From Nitratireductor luteus (lineage in GTDB: Bacteria; Pseudomonadota; Alphaproteobacteria; Rhizobiales; Rhizobiaceae): DNA of 64,000 bases. Under the pieces are notes generated by a model that was not told the DNA's origin, did no database searches, and was given only the letters and a program-made list of their open reading frames with translations. The translations under genes were made by a program, and so were the position numbers. Shown piece by piece: positions 25,172-34,409 of the stretch. Position 1 is the stretch's first letter. Each line of letters starts with the position of its first letter. The stretch spans positions 300,033-364,032 of the forward strand of contig NZ_JAOANW010000004.1 in NCBI RefSeq assembly GCF_026162365.1, read 5' to 3'.

Positions 25172-26857
25172 ATGGCCGGTACCCAGCGGGTCAAAACAGA
25201 CGGGGTGTCTCGCGGCAAGAAGGATAAGGGGACGCGAAGCTACCCGCTGCATCCCTTTCTGTTTGCGCTTGCGTCCGTCCTTGCCGTGATGGCGAACGGG
25301 CTGAATCAGATCACTTTCACCGATGCCGCGCCCGCACTGGCCGGGGTGCTGGTTTTCGCGCTGGTAATTTATCTCGCGGTGGCCGCTGTGCGCCAGGATT
25401 TTGGCGTCGTAACGACGGTGGTCGCCACGGTCTGGATCGTGGGATGCCTGTTCTATGTCGACCTGTTCGGCCGCCTGAACCGCATGCTCGACGGTGGCTA
25501 CGCGATGGTTGTTTCGCTGCCCTTTGCACTCATCGCGCTGATCTTGCTGACCCTTCTCGTGCTGCGAATACGACGATGGCTGGGCGCCGTCGATATTGTT
25601 TTGAACTGCATTGCCGTTGTCATGTTCGTGACACCTGCCTGGCAGGCGGTCGCCTACAACTGGCGCAACGATGTCGCTCGCTTCATCTATGACGCGGATC
25701 GAGCTGCAGCCCAAGTGCCGGGGGTCGATGCGCCGGAGAAGGAAACGCTCGCCGATGCAGCAAACCGACCGGACATCTATCATTTCATCTTCGACCGCTA
25801 TGCTTCCGAAGGAATCCTGAAGCGCCATTACAACTTCGACAACCGGGCAATCGGGCGGTTTCTGGAAGACCGCGGCTTCTACGTCGCCCGTTTGAGCAAC
25901 TCCAACTACCAGAAGACGGGCCATTCTCTCGCCTCGACGTTCTACATGGATTATCTCGACCTCTTAGCGGATGCGCAGATAGAAGGCGGCAATTGGCGCC
26001 CCATCTATGCGATGCTTGACGACCATCGCGTGGGACGGTTCCTGAAGTCGCGCGGATACGAGTTCATCCAGTTTGGCTCCTGGTGGGGCGGAACATTCGA
26101 TAGCTCCCTCGCCGACGAGAACCGGCCGCATGGTTTCAGCGAATTCAACATGATCTATTTGAGACGCACGATACTGCGTCCGCTATTCCATGCCCTGCCG
26201 GACACCGACCTCACGATGCGCCTTGATTGGGACAACGCGCAATGCCAGCGGGTGTCGGACCAGATTGCGGAAATCAAGGAAATCGGCGAGAGGGACCACC
26301 CTCTATATGTCTTCGCACATATATTGGTTCCGCACGGTCCTTTTGTCTTTGCTCCCGATGGGCGCTGCCTCAGTCAGAAGGAGGCGGCCGAGCGTGGCAG
26401 CGCGCAAGGCTATGTCGACCAGATCGCTTATGCCAACCAGATCATACGGGAAATCGTGGCCACGCTTCAAAGTCGCGACACGGATCCGCCGGTGATCCTG
26501 ATTCAGGCCGATGAAGGGCCGTTTCCCGAGCATGATTGGAAGGGCGACTGGCATGAAGCGCCCGCCGACGCACTTCAGATCAAGACAGGCATCCTGAATG
26601 CCTACTACTTCCCCAACAGCGCATATGACCAGCTATTCCCCGACATAACCTCGGTGAACACTTACCGCGTGGTGTTCAACGCGCATTTCGGAACCGACTA
26701 CTCATTGCTTCCCGATCGCATTTTCGCCTTTCCCAACACGAATCGGCTCTATGAATTCCATGACGTCACGGACACGGTACGCGGAAGCACGGAGGAGGAG
26801 CCGGCCGGGACAGCCCCCGATAACGACCAAGCCATCAGCCCGCCGGCTACGGAATAG
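25172..26857 (+). CDS. Membrane sulfatase/phosphotransferase-like protein
   Basis: 561 residues from the ATG at 25172, with AGGAG 6 bases upstream. The N-terminal third holds about four hydrophobic helices (residues 25-45, 50-70, 80-130, 140-160). The rest is extracytoplasmic and alkaline-phosphatase-like: RPDIYHFIFDRYAS as the first metal strand, KTGHSLASTFYM near the expected nucleophile position, FAHILVPHGPFVF and ILIQADEGPFPEH as metal ligands. Similar proteins modify surface glycans or lipids with phosphoglycerol or related groups. Exact reaction unknown. It is monocistronic, with about 190 bases of AT-richer leader before it. Confidence 0.75.
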   Translation: MAGTQRVKTDGVSRGKKDKGTRSYPLHPFLFALASVLAVMANGLNQITFTDAAPALAGVLVFALVIYLAVAAVRQDFGVVTTVVATVWIVGCLFYVDLFGRLNRMLDGGYAMVVSLPFALIALILLTLLVLRIRRWLGAVDIVLNCIAVVMFVTPAWQAVAYNWRNDVARFIYDADRAAAQVPGVDAPEKETLADAANRPDIYHFIFDRYASEGILKRHYNFDNRAIGRFLEDRGFYVARLSNSNYQKTGHSLASTFYMDYLDLLADAQIEGGNWRPIYAMLDDHRVGRFLKSRGYEFIQFGSWWGGTFDSSLADENRPHGFSEFNMIYLRRTILRPLFHALPDTDLTMRLDWDNAQCQRVSDQIAEIKEIGERDHPLYVFAHILVPHGPFVFAPDGRCLSQKEAAERGSAQGYVDQIAYANQIIREIVATLQSRDTDPPVILIQADEGPFPEHDWKGDWHEAPADALQIKTGILNAYYFPNSAYDQLFPDITSVNTYRVVFNAHFGTDYSLLPDRIFAFPNTNRLYEFHDVTDTVRGSTEEEPAGTAPDNDQAISPPATE

Positions 26858-26900
26858 ATGCAACGCGCCGTGATCTTGTCCAGACAGGCCCGGGCCTCAA

Positions 26901-27320
26901 TTGACAGACGGCCCGCCGCGCCGGAAGCGCAGCGGACCGCGGCAAACATCATGCGTGCTCAAGGTGGAGCGAGGAAGATGCCAGCCAAGGTCCACCTCTG
27001 TGATGGCTACCTGGAGACCGCTCGAACGATTGCTATGAGAATACTGGCGCCAATGAACCCTGCGATCAGGTAGCCGATCCAGCCCCCGAACGAAATACCG
27101 AACACCCCAAGCAGCGCGCTCGCCACGGCAGCACCGACGATGCCGAGCACGATGTTCATGAGAAGCCCGGTGTTCGTGTTCATGAACTGCTTTGCCAGCC
27201 AACCGGCTATGCCGCCGATGACGATGGCTGCGATCCAACCAATTCCCTCCATAAGGAATCACCTCCTATGTGAGCAATACAGCGCATGATCCACCAGAAC
27301 GGCGAACATGCAAGGTGCAG
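26901..27320. repeat. GlsB locus repeat, copy 1
   Basis: About 420 bases that recur almost unchanged at 37897-38313 in the same orientation. Each copy holds a GlsB/YeaQ gene, its ribosome site and flanks. The coding part is the most conserved; the outer flank beyond the gene end is more diverged, with small changes in the terminator-like hairpin. The match stops after a short AACATGCAAGG stretch. Confidence 0.85.
27007..27252 (-). CDS. GlsB/YeaQ/YmgE family stress-response membrane protein
   Basis: 81 residues with three hydrophobic segments and the family pattern WIAAIVIGGIAGWLA then LLMNIVLGIVGA and WIGYLIAGFIGA (transglycosylase-associated protein family). AGGAGGTGATTCC lies before the ATG. 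It differs from the copy at 38000-38245 at two residues only (Phe/Ser and Ser/Cys). Members are small inner-membrane proteins often induced by stress; the molecular role is unknown. Confidence 0.87.
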   Translation of the reverse strand: MEGIGWIAAIVIGGIAGWLAKQFMNTNTGLLMNIVLGIVGAAVASALLGVFGISFGGWIGYLIAGFIGASILIAIVRAVSR

Positions 27321-27353
27321 AAGGAGATGCACCGGACGCTAATCGAATTCGTC
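27318..27353 (+). pseudogene. Remnant of an XRE regulator 3' end
   Basis: Twelve codons read KEMHRTLIEFV, matching EGMRRTLIEFV near the end of the intact XRE regulator at 38472-38861. The differences include synonymous changes. The remnant lies directly after repeat copy 1, where copy 2 is followed by the full regulator, so a deletion removed most of the gene here. Confidence 0.55.
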
Positions 27354-27543
27354 GGCTGCGGCACAGGCTCGGGGCCAGGATTTGGAGCGCGCGAATTCCG
27401 CGCCGGCTTGCGGCGATGGGCAGGCACAAAAACTCTCCAGCCGTAAGGCCCGCGGAAAGACAATCTGCTGATTGTTCGGCAGGTTGAAGCTGGTCGAATA
27501 GCCGCTCAACCCACCACAGCGTCACGAACAAAGTGGAGATCGC

Positions 27544-28086
27544 CTACGGCCGTGCCTCGACGCGTTCGCCGACGAAGGCCTGCACGGCATAGAGCTTGCC
27601 TTCGGCGGACGCAATTCCGAACCCGAAGCTTTTGACGCGCGGATCCACTATGTTGCGGCGATGGCCCGGGCTCTGCAGCCAGCCGGCATGGAACTCGATG
27701 ATCTGCTCACCAGCGGTCCGGCAAGCAATGCAACTGGATATGTTTTCCGCAATGATATCCCAAAGGCCGCCGCCGGCTGCCCGATAGCGGTCCGCCACAT
27801 CCTGCCCCTCGGGGGAGCGGTGTGCATAATAGTCCCGCCGCGCCATATCCTCGGCGTGAGCTTGCGCCGCCGTATTGAGCGGCTCGGCGATGCGCAAGCC
27901 CGGAAGACCTTCACGCGCCCGCTCCGCGTTGACGAGCGCGAGAGCGCTCTGCCGCAACCCTTCAAGTTTGCCGACAGTCTCCAGTGACCTTTGCCGAGGC
28001 GAAGCGCAGGCAGCGCATATGAGAAGAAGGAGCAGCACCCAAGCTGCCCCTCGCCAATGTTCTGAGATGGTGCAAAGCCGATTCAC
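27544..28086 (-). CDS. CAP/SCP-domain secreted protein
   Basis: 180 residues. The hydrophobic leader WVLLLLLICAACASP suggests export, perhaps as a lipoprotein with Cys in CAAC or ACAS. The CAP domain shows LVNAERAREGLPGL, AAQAHAEDMARRDYYAHRSP (the HxxxM and H residues), AENI and HAGWLQSPGHRRNI. Bacterial CAP proteins of this short type are common; their enzyme activity is uncertain. It stands alone on the minus strand between the GlsB repeat and the sugar-acid operon. Confidence 0.85.
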   Translation of the reverse strand: MNRLCTISEHWRGAAWVLLLLLICAACASPRQRSLETVGKLEGLRQSALALVNAERAREGLPGLRIAEPLNTAAQAHAEDMARRDYYAHRSPEGQDVADRYRAAGGGLWDIIAENISSCIACRTAGEQIIEFHAGWLQSPGHRRNIVDPRVKSFGFGIASAEGKLYAVQAFVGERVEARP

Positions 28087-28183
28087 GTGGGTCTGCTATC
28101 ACGGAATTGTGGCCTGTCCAGTCCAGCCTGCGCCAAGCCCTCGTGCGTCGCAACTCTGCCAGCAAGAATGACCGCTCGTAAAC

Positions 28184-29083
28184 TCACAGAAGCTTGTTGG
28201 CCCTCATGAAGGTCTGAAGCTGTTCCTCCTGGGAGGGGCTGAGGGGCCAGGCCGAAGGCGGGCGCGTGGGGCCGCAGTCGTGCCCAAGCGCCCGCAGCGC
28301 TGCCTTGACCCCGGTCACATTGGCGCCGTTGAGCTCTTCGGCGCGGATCGCTTCGAACGGTTTCATCTCGCCGATCAACTCGCGGGCCCGAACGTAGTCG
28401 CCGGCTTCGAGCGCGCTGTGGATGGCCACCGAACGTTCGGGCCAGACGTTGATCAGCCCCGAGGTGAAACCGCGCGCGCCGACCGCGTAGAAGGCCGGGG
28501 CCCAGACCTCGGCGAGGCCGCCGACCCATACCACGTCCGGGCGCGAAGCCTCGATCGCCTCGGCCAGTTTCAGCGGATTGGGTGTTGCCCATTTGACGCC
28601 TGCAACTGTCTCGATCGCGCACAGTTCGGCAATGGTCGCCGTGCCGATGGCATCGTTGCGCAGATAAAGGACTATGGGCGTGCCCTCGGCCACTTCCGCG
28701 ACGGCCTTGACGTAGTCGACGATCCCGCGCGGGGCGGCAAAGGGGTCGGGCGGCTGGTGGATCATAAGGCCCGAGACACCGGCCTTGACCGACACGTCGG
28801 CAAGCCGGCAGGCATCGCGAACCCCGCGGCCGACGCCGCCCAGCACGGGCGCGCGGCCATCGACAAGCCCCACGACCGCCCTGACCATGGTGCATGCCTC
28901 GTCGATCGTGAGGGCGTAGAATTCACCCGTGTTGCCATTGATGACCGGCATATGGACGCCCGCGCCGACGACCTTGTCGACGATGGGTGCGAGCCTGGCG
29001 GGGGCGACCTCTCCGTTTTCGTCGTAAGGGGTTACAAGAATGCCCGAGATGCCGGTAAGCGCATCGCGAAAGGCTTTTGACAT
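28184..29083 (-). CDS. Dihydrodipicolinate synthase/NAL-family sugar-acid enzyme
   Basis: 299 residues from the ATG at 29083, with GAGGAG upstream; the open frame reaches 29191 but overlaps the dehydratase gene. The TIM-barrel lyase signatures are INGNTGEFYAL near the N-terminus, IVLYLRND with the catalytic Tyr, and GVKWATPN with the Schiff-base Lys. In this operon it follows an L-arabinonate-type dehydratase, whose product is a 2-keto-3-deoxy sugar acid. It is therefore probably the aldolase or the second dehydratase (L-2-keto-3-deoxyarabonate dehydratase type). Amino-acid biosynthesis (DapA) is less likely. Confidence 0.82.
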   Translation of the reverse strand: MSKAFRDALTGISGILVTPYDENGEVAPARLAPIVDKVVGAGVHMPVINGNTGEFYALTIDEACTMVRAVVGLVDGRAPVLGGVGRGVRDACRLADVSVKAGVSGLMIHQPPDPFAAPRGIVDYVKAVAEVAEGTPIVLYLRNDAIGTATIAELCAIETVAGVKWATPNPLKLAEAIEASRPDVVWVGGLAEVWAPAFYAVGARGFTSGLINVWPERSVAIHSALEAGDYVRARELIGEMKPFEAIRAEELNGANVTGVKAALRALGHDCGPTRPPSAWPLSPSQEEQLQTFMRANKLL

Positions 29084-29127
29084 GATCAGCTCCTCGATGG
29101 TTTTCTGGTAAGGCCGTAGCGGGCGGC

Positions 29128-30867
29128 TCAGTAAATCGCAGGCTCGTCCGCCGAAGGTCCGAAGCGGGCGGTGAGATAGTCGAAATCGCACCCTTCGTTG
29201 GCCTGCGTGACGTGCTCATTGAACATGTGGCCATAGCCACGGTGGAAGCGGGGTTCGGGACGGATCCAGGCGGCGCGCCGCGCCGCGAGTTCGTCATCGG
29301 CGACAAGCGTGTCGAGCCGCCGTTTGGGCAGGTCCAGCCGAACGATGTCGCCCGTGCGCAAAAGCGCCAGCGGCCCGCCGATAAAGGATTCGGGCGCCAC
29401 ATGCAGGATACAGGCACCATAGGAGGTGCCGGACATGCGCGCGTCGGAAATCCGTAGCATGTCCCGGTGTCCTTGCTTGATCAGGGCCTTGGGGATCGGC
29501 AGCATGCCCCACTCGGGAAAGCCCGGCCCGCCCTGGGGGCCGGCATTGCGCAATACGAGAATATGGTCCGGCGTCACGTCGAGATCCTCGTCTTCGACGG
29601 CGGCTTTCATCTCCGGATAGGAATCGAAGACGAGGACCGGCCCTTGGTGCACGTGGAAGCGCGGATCGCAAGCAGCAGGCTTGATGACCGCGCCGTCGGG
29701 GCAGAGATTGCCACGCAGCACCGCGAGCGAGCCTTCATGGTAGACGGGATTGGAAAGAGGGCGGATGACGTCCTCGTTATAGATCTCGGCACCCTCGAGC
29801 GTTTTGCCGAGCGTGGCGCCGGTGCAGGTCAGCACGTCGCGGTCGAGCCGCCCGCCGAGCTGCTTCATCAGCCCGCGCAGCCCACCGGCATAGAAGAAAT
29901 CTTCCATCAGATATGCACTGCCCGAGGGCCGCACATTGGCGATAACCGGCGTGGTGCGGCCGAGTGCGTCGAAATCCTCGAGCGTGAGCGGCACGCCGGC
30001 GCGGCGCGCCATGGCCAGAAGATGCACAACGGCATTGGTCGAGCAGCCCATGGCCATGGCGACCGTTGCGGCATTGCGCACCGAAGCCGGTGTTACGAGC
30101 GCGTCCGGGCGCAGGTTTTCCCATACCATGTCGACGATACGCCGTCCGCATTGCGCGCTCATGCGCTTGTGCCCGGAATCGGGCGCGGGGATGGAGGAGG
30201 CGCCGGGCAGGCACAACCCCAGCGCTTCGGCAATTGCGGTCATGGTCGAAGCGGTGCCCATGGTCATGCAGTGGCCATACGAGCGCGCGATGCCGCCTTC
30301 GACCCCCAGCCATTCCTCATCGGAAATGTTGCCCGCGCGGCGCTCGTCCCAGTACTTCCATGCGTCCGAACCGGAGCCGAGTACCTTTCCGGCATAATTG
30401 CCTCTCAGCATCGGCCCCGCCGGAAGGAAGATGAACGGAACGCCGGCACTGATCGCTCCCATGACAAGGCCGGGCGTTGACTTGTCGCATCCGCCCATCA
30501 GCAGCACGCCATCTAGCGGGTGGGAGCGAATGGTCTCTTCCGCCTCGATCGCGATGAGGTTACGGTAAAGCATCGAGGTTGGCTTGGTGAAACTCTCGTC
30601 GACGGAGATCGTCGGTATTTCGATCCCCAGCCCGCCGGCCTGGGCTATGCCGCGTTTGACGTCCTCCGCCCTGTCCCGGAAGTGCAGGTGGCAGGGATTG
30701 AACTCCGACCAGGTATTGAGAATGCCGATGATCGGCCTCCCCTCCCAGTCCTGCGGATCGAGCCCCATCTGCATCATGCGCGAGCGGTGCCCGAAGCTGC
30801 GCAGGTCGTCGGGTGCGAACCAGCGGGCACTGCGCAGATCACGGGGTGCCAGACGACGGCTGGTCAT
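29128..30867 (-). CDS. IlvD/Edd-family dehydratase, L-arabinonate dehydratase type
   Basis: 579 residues. The three [2Fe-2S] cysteines are at residues 59 (NPCHLHF), 127 (GGCDKSTPG) and 200 (GHCMTMGT), the positions known for the Rhizobium L-arabinonate dehydratase. The C-terminal MSGTSYG supplies the catalytic Ser. The enzyme removes water from an aldonic acid to give a 2-keto-3-deoxy acid. It lies between the transporter genes and the DHDPS-family gene with 44-48 base gaps, so they should be co-expressed. L-arabinonate, D-fuconate or a related acid is the likely substrate. Confidence 0.87.
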   Translation of the reverse strand: MTSRRLAPRDLRSARWFAPDDLRSFGHRSRMMQMGLDPQDWEGRPIIGILNTWSEFNPCHLHFRDRAEDVKRGIAQAGGLGIEIPTISVDESFTKPTSMLYRNLIAIEAEETIRSHPLDGVLLMGGCDKSTPGLVMGAISAGVPFIFLPAGPMLRGNYAGKVLGSGSDAWKYWDERRAGNISDEEWLGVEGGIARSYGHCMTMGTASTMTAIAEALGLCLPGASSIPAPDSGHKRMSAQCGRRIVDMVWENLRPDALVTPASVRNAATVAMAMGCSTNAVVHLLAMARRAGVPLTLEDFDALGRTTPVIANVRPSGSAYLMEDFFYAGGLRGLMKQLGGRLDRDVLTCTGATLGKTLEGAEIYNEDVIRPLSNPVYHEGSLAVLRGNLCPDGAVIKPAACDPRFHVHQGPVLVFDSYPEMKAAVEDEDLDVTPDHILVLRNAGPQGGPGFPEWGMLPIPKALIKQGHRDMLRISDARMSGTSYGACILHVAPESFIGGPLALLRTGDIVRLDLPKRRLDTLVADDELAARRAAWIRPEPRFHRGYGHMFNEHVTQANEGCDFDYLTARFGPSADEPAIY

Positions 30868-30915
30868 GAGGAGAGGCCTCCGTTCGCGATAATATGGAAG
30901 TGGTTGGACATCGAG

Positions 30916-32409
30916 CTAGCTTGCCGTCTGCCGTCGTGAGCGGGCTTTCAGAAGATTCCGGATTGAAAAACCGAGCAGGACAGTTGCCGCGGCCAGAAGG
31001 GTGGCTGAGATCGGTCGGGTCACGAATGTCGACCAGTCGCCGTCGGCGAACATCAGCGCCCGCCGCATGTTGGTCTCGAAAATGGTGCCCAGGACGAAGC
31101 CGAGCACCATGGGCCCGAGCGGGAAGCCGTAGCGCTCCAGAAGGTAGCCGACAATGCCGAAGCCGAGCATCAGCCAGACGTCGAAGATGCGATACTCGCC
31201 GACATAGACCCCTACCACCATCAGCAGCGTGAGCACCGGTACGAGGTAGTGCCTGGGGATCAGGAGAACGCGGGGAAACATCTTGATGGTCAGCAATTGA
31301 ACGACGAGAAGCGCCAACGTCGCGAGCAGGAATGCCGCATAGATCGTCGCGATCAGCTCTGGCTCATTGCGGAAGAGGAGTGGGCCTGGCTGCAAGCCAT
31401 GGATGGTGAAACCGCCGATCAGGATTGCCGTGACGCCGTCACCTGGGATGCCCAGCGTGAGGAGCGGCAGAAGTGCGCCACCGACCGAAGCGTTATTGGC
31501 CGTCTCGGCGGCGTATATGCCTTCAAGCGAACCTTTGCCGAATTCCTCGGGCTTGCGAGAAGCTGACCGCGCTGCACCATAAGCTACCAGGTTCGATGCA
31601 GAGCCGCCGATGCCGGGCAGCACGCCGATGGCGATGCCGATGGCTGCGGAGCGCACCATGTTGACGCCATTGGCGACGAACTCGCTGAGCTGGATGCCTG
31701 TGCCCTTTAGGTCGAGCTTGCCTTTCACGCGGGTGCCCGGCTCGGTGATCTCGCGAATGATCTGGGCAATGGCAAACAGACCGACCATGAAGGGGATGAT
31801 GCCGATACCCGCCAGCAGATCGATACTGCCGAAGCTGAACCGTTGCGCCGAACCGATGGGTGCAAAGCCGACCATCGAAAGCGAAAGCCCCAGAAGTGCG
31901 GCGAGCAGTCCCTTCAGGAGGTTGGACTCCGATAGAACCACGACGAGAACGAGGGCGGCGATCGTCAGCGCGGTGTATTCGGCCGCGCCGAACTGAATCG
32001 CGAAACGGGCGACGACGGGCGCAAATCCGACGAGAACGGCAAGCCCCAGCAGGCCGCCGACGGCGCTCGCCACCATGCCGGTGGCAAGAGCCTTAATGGC
32101 TTGGCCTTTGCGCGCAAGCGGATAGCCGTCGAATGTGGTGGCGATGGACGAGGGCGTTCCCGGAATTCTCAGGAGCGTGGCGGCGACGAGGCCGCCCGAG
32201 ACACCGCCGATATAGGTCGCAACCAGCATGGCGATGCCGGCGTCGGGCTCCATGGCGAAGGTCACGGGCAGGAGAAGGGCGAGCGCCATGGTCGCGCTCA
32301 GCCCCGGCAATGCGCCGAAGATGAGCCCCACGGTAACGCCGAGCACCATCAGGACGAGGATGTGCGGCTCGAAAAGATGGACGGCGCTGGCAAAAAACAG
32401 ATCAACCAT
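30916..32409 (-). CDS. tctA: Tripartite tricarboxylate transporter, large permease (TctA)
   Basis: 497 residues with about eleven hydrophobic segments and TctA motifs: GLIFGALPGLSATMALALLLP near the N-terminus and TLGIPGDGVTAILIGGFTIHG in the middle. It forms the channel of a TTT importer for organic acids. The start is 9 bases after tctB. Together with TctB and TctC it would bring in the sugar acid processed by the two enzymes downstream. Confidence 0.9.
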   Translation of the reverse strand: MVDLFFASAVHLFEPHILVLMVLGVTVGLIFGALPGLSATMALALLLPVTFAMEPDAGIAMLVATYIGGVSGGLVAATLLRIPGTPSSIATTFDGYPLARKGQAIKALATGMVASAVGGLLGLAVLVGFAPVVARFAIQFGAAEYTALTIAALVLVVVLSESNLLKGLLAALLGLSLSMVGFAPIGSAQRFSFGSIDLLAGIGIIPFMVGLFAIAQIIREITEPGTRVKGKLDLKGTGIQLSEFVANGVNMVRSAAIGIAIGVLPGIGGSASNLVAYGAARSASRKPEEFGKGSLEGIYAAETANNASVGGALLPLLTLGIPGDGVTAILIGGFTIHGLQPGPLLFRNEPELIATIYAAFLLATLALLVVQLLTIKMFPRVLLIPRHYLVPVLTLLMVVGVYVGEYRIFDVWLMLGFGIVGYLLERYGFPLGPMVLGFVLGTIFETNMRRALMFADGDWSTFVTRPISATLLAAATVLLGFSIRNLLKARSRRQTAS

Positions 32410-32418
32410 GGTCGGGTC

Positions 32419-32928
32419 TCAACTCCACCAGACGCCGGGTACGGAAAGCCCCAGAAGGCCGTTGAGCGCATAACCCAACAGCAGAACAACAAGAACGGCG
32501 ACGACGACCTTCCTGACGACGGCGGCAACGGCGAACGTGCCCAGGAGCAGGATCGAGCCGGCCAGAAACAGGAAGGACGCGAGCGAGAATCCAAGATGGT
32601 TAAAGGTCGCTACGTAGCCGATCAGCAGGGCTGCGAGCGCGATCCGGCGCCAGACTGCCGGTGGCGCGACGGTCTCATTGGGCGTGTCGAGGTCGTCACC
32701 CGATTTGGCGTGGCCGACCGCTCGGCTCGTTTCGAAGCTCAGTTCCGGGGGCGTGCGCAGGGCCAGAAGCGCCCCCAGCACGGCCATGGCGCCCCCCAGA
32801 ATAAGCGGAACCAGTTGGGGCCCGGGATCCCCCGATCCTGGGAAATTCGAAACAATCATCAGGCTGCCCAGAACGATCAGGACGCCCAGAATGCAGAAGA
32901 TGAGGCCGCAAACCCGATCCGCCGTCAC
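32419..32928 (-). CDS. tctB: Tripartite tricarboxylate transporter, small permease (TctB)
   Basis: 169 residues from a GTG start at 32928, chosen because GGGAGG lies nine bases upstream and the first membrane helix (GLIFCILGVLIVLGSL) follows at once. The open frame begins at 32997, within the leader after tctC. Four hydrophobic segments are spread over the sequence, with a charged loop around residues 65-95, as in the TctB family. Confidence 0.82.
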   Translation of the reverse strand: MTADRVCGLIFCILGVLIVLGSLMIVSNFPGSGDPGPQLVPLILGGAMAVLGALLALRTPPELSFETSRAVGHAKSGDDLDTPNETVAPPAVWRRIALAALLIGYVATFNHLGFSLASFLFLAGSILLLGTFAVAAVVRKVVVAVLVVLLLGYALNGLLGLSVPGVWWS

Positions 32929-32993
32929 GACAGTATCCTCCCAGGGAAGAAGCGATGCGGGACCCCAACGGGCCCCGCACGCCATGTTTGCAC

Positions 32994-33932
32994 TCACTTG
33001 CCGAGTAGGCCGGCAATCGTCTCGTGCTCGCCGGCGAGGAACCCGGCCGCCGCCTCGGGCCCGCGCAGAGCCGGAGCCTGGCTTTGCTTCGCCAGCGCCT
33101 CGGCAAACTCAGGATCGGCCTTGATCTCGGCGACGATCTGGTCAAAGGCATCGACCGCAGCCTGATCGACCTCGCCCGGCCCGTAAACCGTCATTACCAG
33201 CGGGAGCGAGAAATCGATCCCCTGGGAAACGGTGGTCGGAAACTCCGGCGCGGCCGGATCCGGGGTCTCGTTCATCAGCGCAAGGACAATCATCTGCCCA
33301 TCTTCGGCATATTGCTTGGCGTTGGCCACACTCATCGAGATGACGTCCACCTGACTGCCGAGAAGGGCGGTGATGCGGTCGGACTCGGTGCCCGCGTCGA
33401 CGATCCGCATGTTGCCGCCGGTGGCCTGGTTGAGCGCTTCACCCTTGACCTGCGTCGTTCCGCCCAGCTGCGAGCCGATATTGAGCTCGCCCGGATGCTC
33501 CTTTGCATAGGCGATCAATTCATCAACGGTATCGAACGGTGCGTCCTCGCGCACTGCATAGACCTCGTTGATCTCGGAGGTTGTCGCCAGCGGGGTGAAC
33601 GATTCCCAGGAGAATGGCGACTGGCCGAAGAGGTTGGCCGTGTGGAGGGCGGCATGAAAGAAGAACAACACGCTGCCATCGCTTGGACCCTCGGCGACCG
33701 TCTGGGCCGCGACGACTCCGCCGCCAGCCGGCTGATTGACAATGGCGAGCGAAGCATCTGAGTGCTTCTGGAAGAACTCGGCAAAGAGCCGGGCGCCGGC
33801 ATCGGTGCCTCCGCCCGGGCTTGCGGGCACGAATACGCGCACCGTATCGACAGGATAGTCTACCTGCGCCAGGGCGGCACCGGGCATCAACAGGCCGGCT
33901 GCGAGCAGTCCGGCTTTCCAGAATCGGGTCAT
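32994..33932 (-). CDS. tctC: Tripartite tricarboxylate transporter substrate-binding protein (TctC)
   Basis: 312 residues from the ATG at 33932, behind AAGGAGGAGATCAAG; an upstream ATG at 33983 is ignored. A signal peptide ends at ALA-QVDYP. The mature protein has the TctC pattern VDTVRVFVPASPGGGTDA near its start and an LGGTTQVKGEAL segment. It catches the substrate in the periplasm for TctAB. Sixty-five bases separate it from tctB. Confidence 0.88.
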   Translation of the reverse strand: MTRFWKAGLLAAGLLMPGAALAQVDYPVDTVRVFVPASPGGGTDAGARLFAEFFQKHSDASLAIVNQPAGGGVVAAQTVAEGPSDGSVLFFFHAALHTANLFGQSPFSWESFTPLATTSEINEVYAVREDAPFDTVDELIAYAKEHPGELNIGSQLGGTTQVKGEALNQATGGNMRIVDAGTESDRITALLGSQVDVISMSVANAKQYAEDGQMIVLALMNETPDPAAPEFPTTVSQGIDFSLPLVMTVYGPGEVDQAAVDAFDQIVAEIKADPEFAEALAKQSQAPALRGPEAAAGFLAGEHETIAGLLGK

Positions 33933-33998
33933 CTTGATCTCCTCCTTGTTATCCGAGAGTGGATTTTCGGCACGCGTGAACATCTGTCTCGCGTGCGA

Positions 33999-34391
33999 TC
34001 ATTCGACATCGCGTTCGCCGAAGGCGCCGAGATCTGGCGCCTCCTCGACGTATTCATGCTGAAAATCATCGACGTTGAAGACGGCCACCACCGTGTCATC
34101 CTCCAGGGCGATCGGGGAGTGCACCATGCCCACAGGGATCATGGTGCCCTCAAGAGCCCGCAAATCCAGCGAGGGACTGTCCTTGACGTCGATCCTCAGC
34201 CGGCCCTTGAGGACCAGCCAGCCCTCGTCGCCATTGACATGTCGGTGCCAGGGAAACCGCCCCTCGACCCGCGCGATGCGCAGATTATATTTGTCGTCCA
34301 GGCGAAAGACATTGAAGTTGGTACGTGGGGGATGACCCTCCAGCGTATCGATGACGTTGAATTTCTTGAGTGCGCCGAGGCCGCGGTCCAT
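33999..34391 (-). CDS. Cupin-domain protein
   Basis: 130 residues forming a single cupin barrel. The metal-binding motifs are FPWHRHVNGDEGWLVLKG (motif 1 with two His and a Glu) and IPVGMVHSPIA (motif 2 with His). Small stand-alone cupins in sugar-acid operons are often isomerases or lyases, but no reaction can be assigned. It lies 18 bases after the enolase-superfamily gene. Confidence 0.8.
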   Translation of the reverse strand: MDRGLGALKKFNVIDTLEGHPPRTNFNVFRLDDKYNLRIARVEGRFPWHRHVNGDEGWLVLKGRLRIDVKDSPSLDLRALEGTMIPVGMVHSPIALEDDTVVAVFNVDDFQHEYVEEAPDLGAFGERDVE

Positions 34392-34409
34392 TGTTCTTCT
34401 CCTTCAGCC

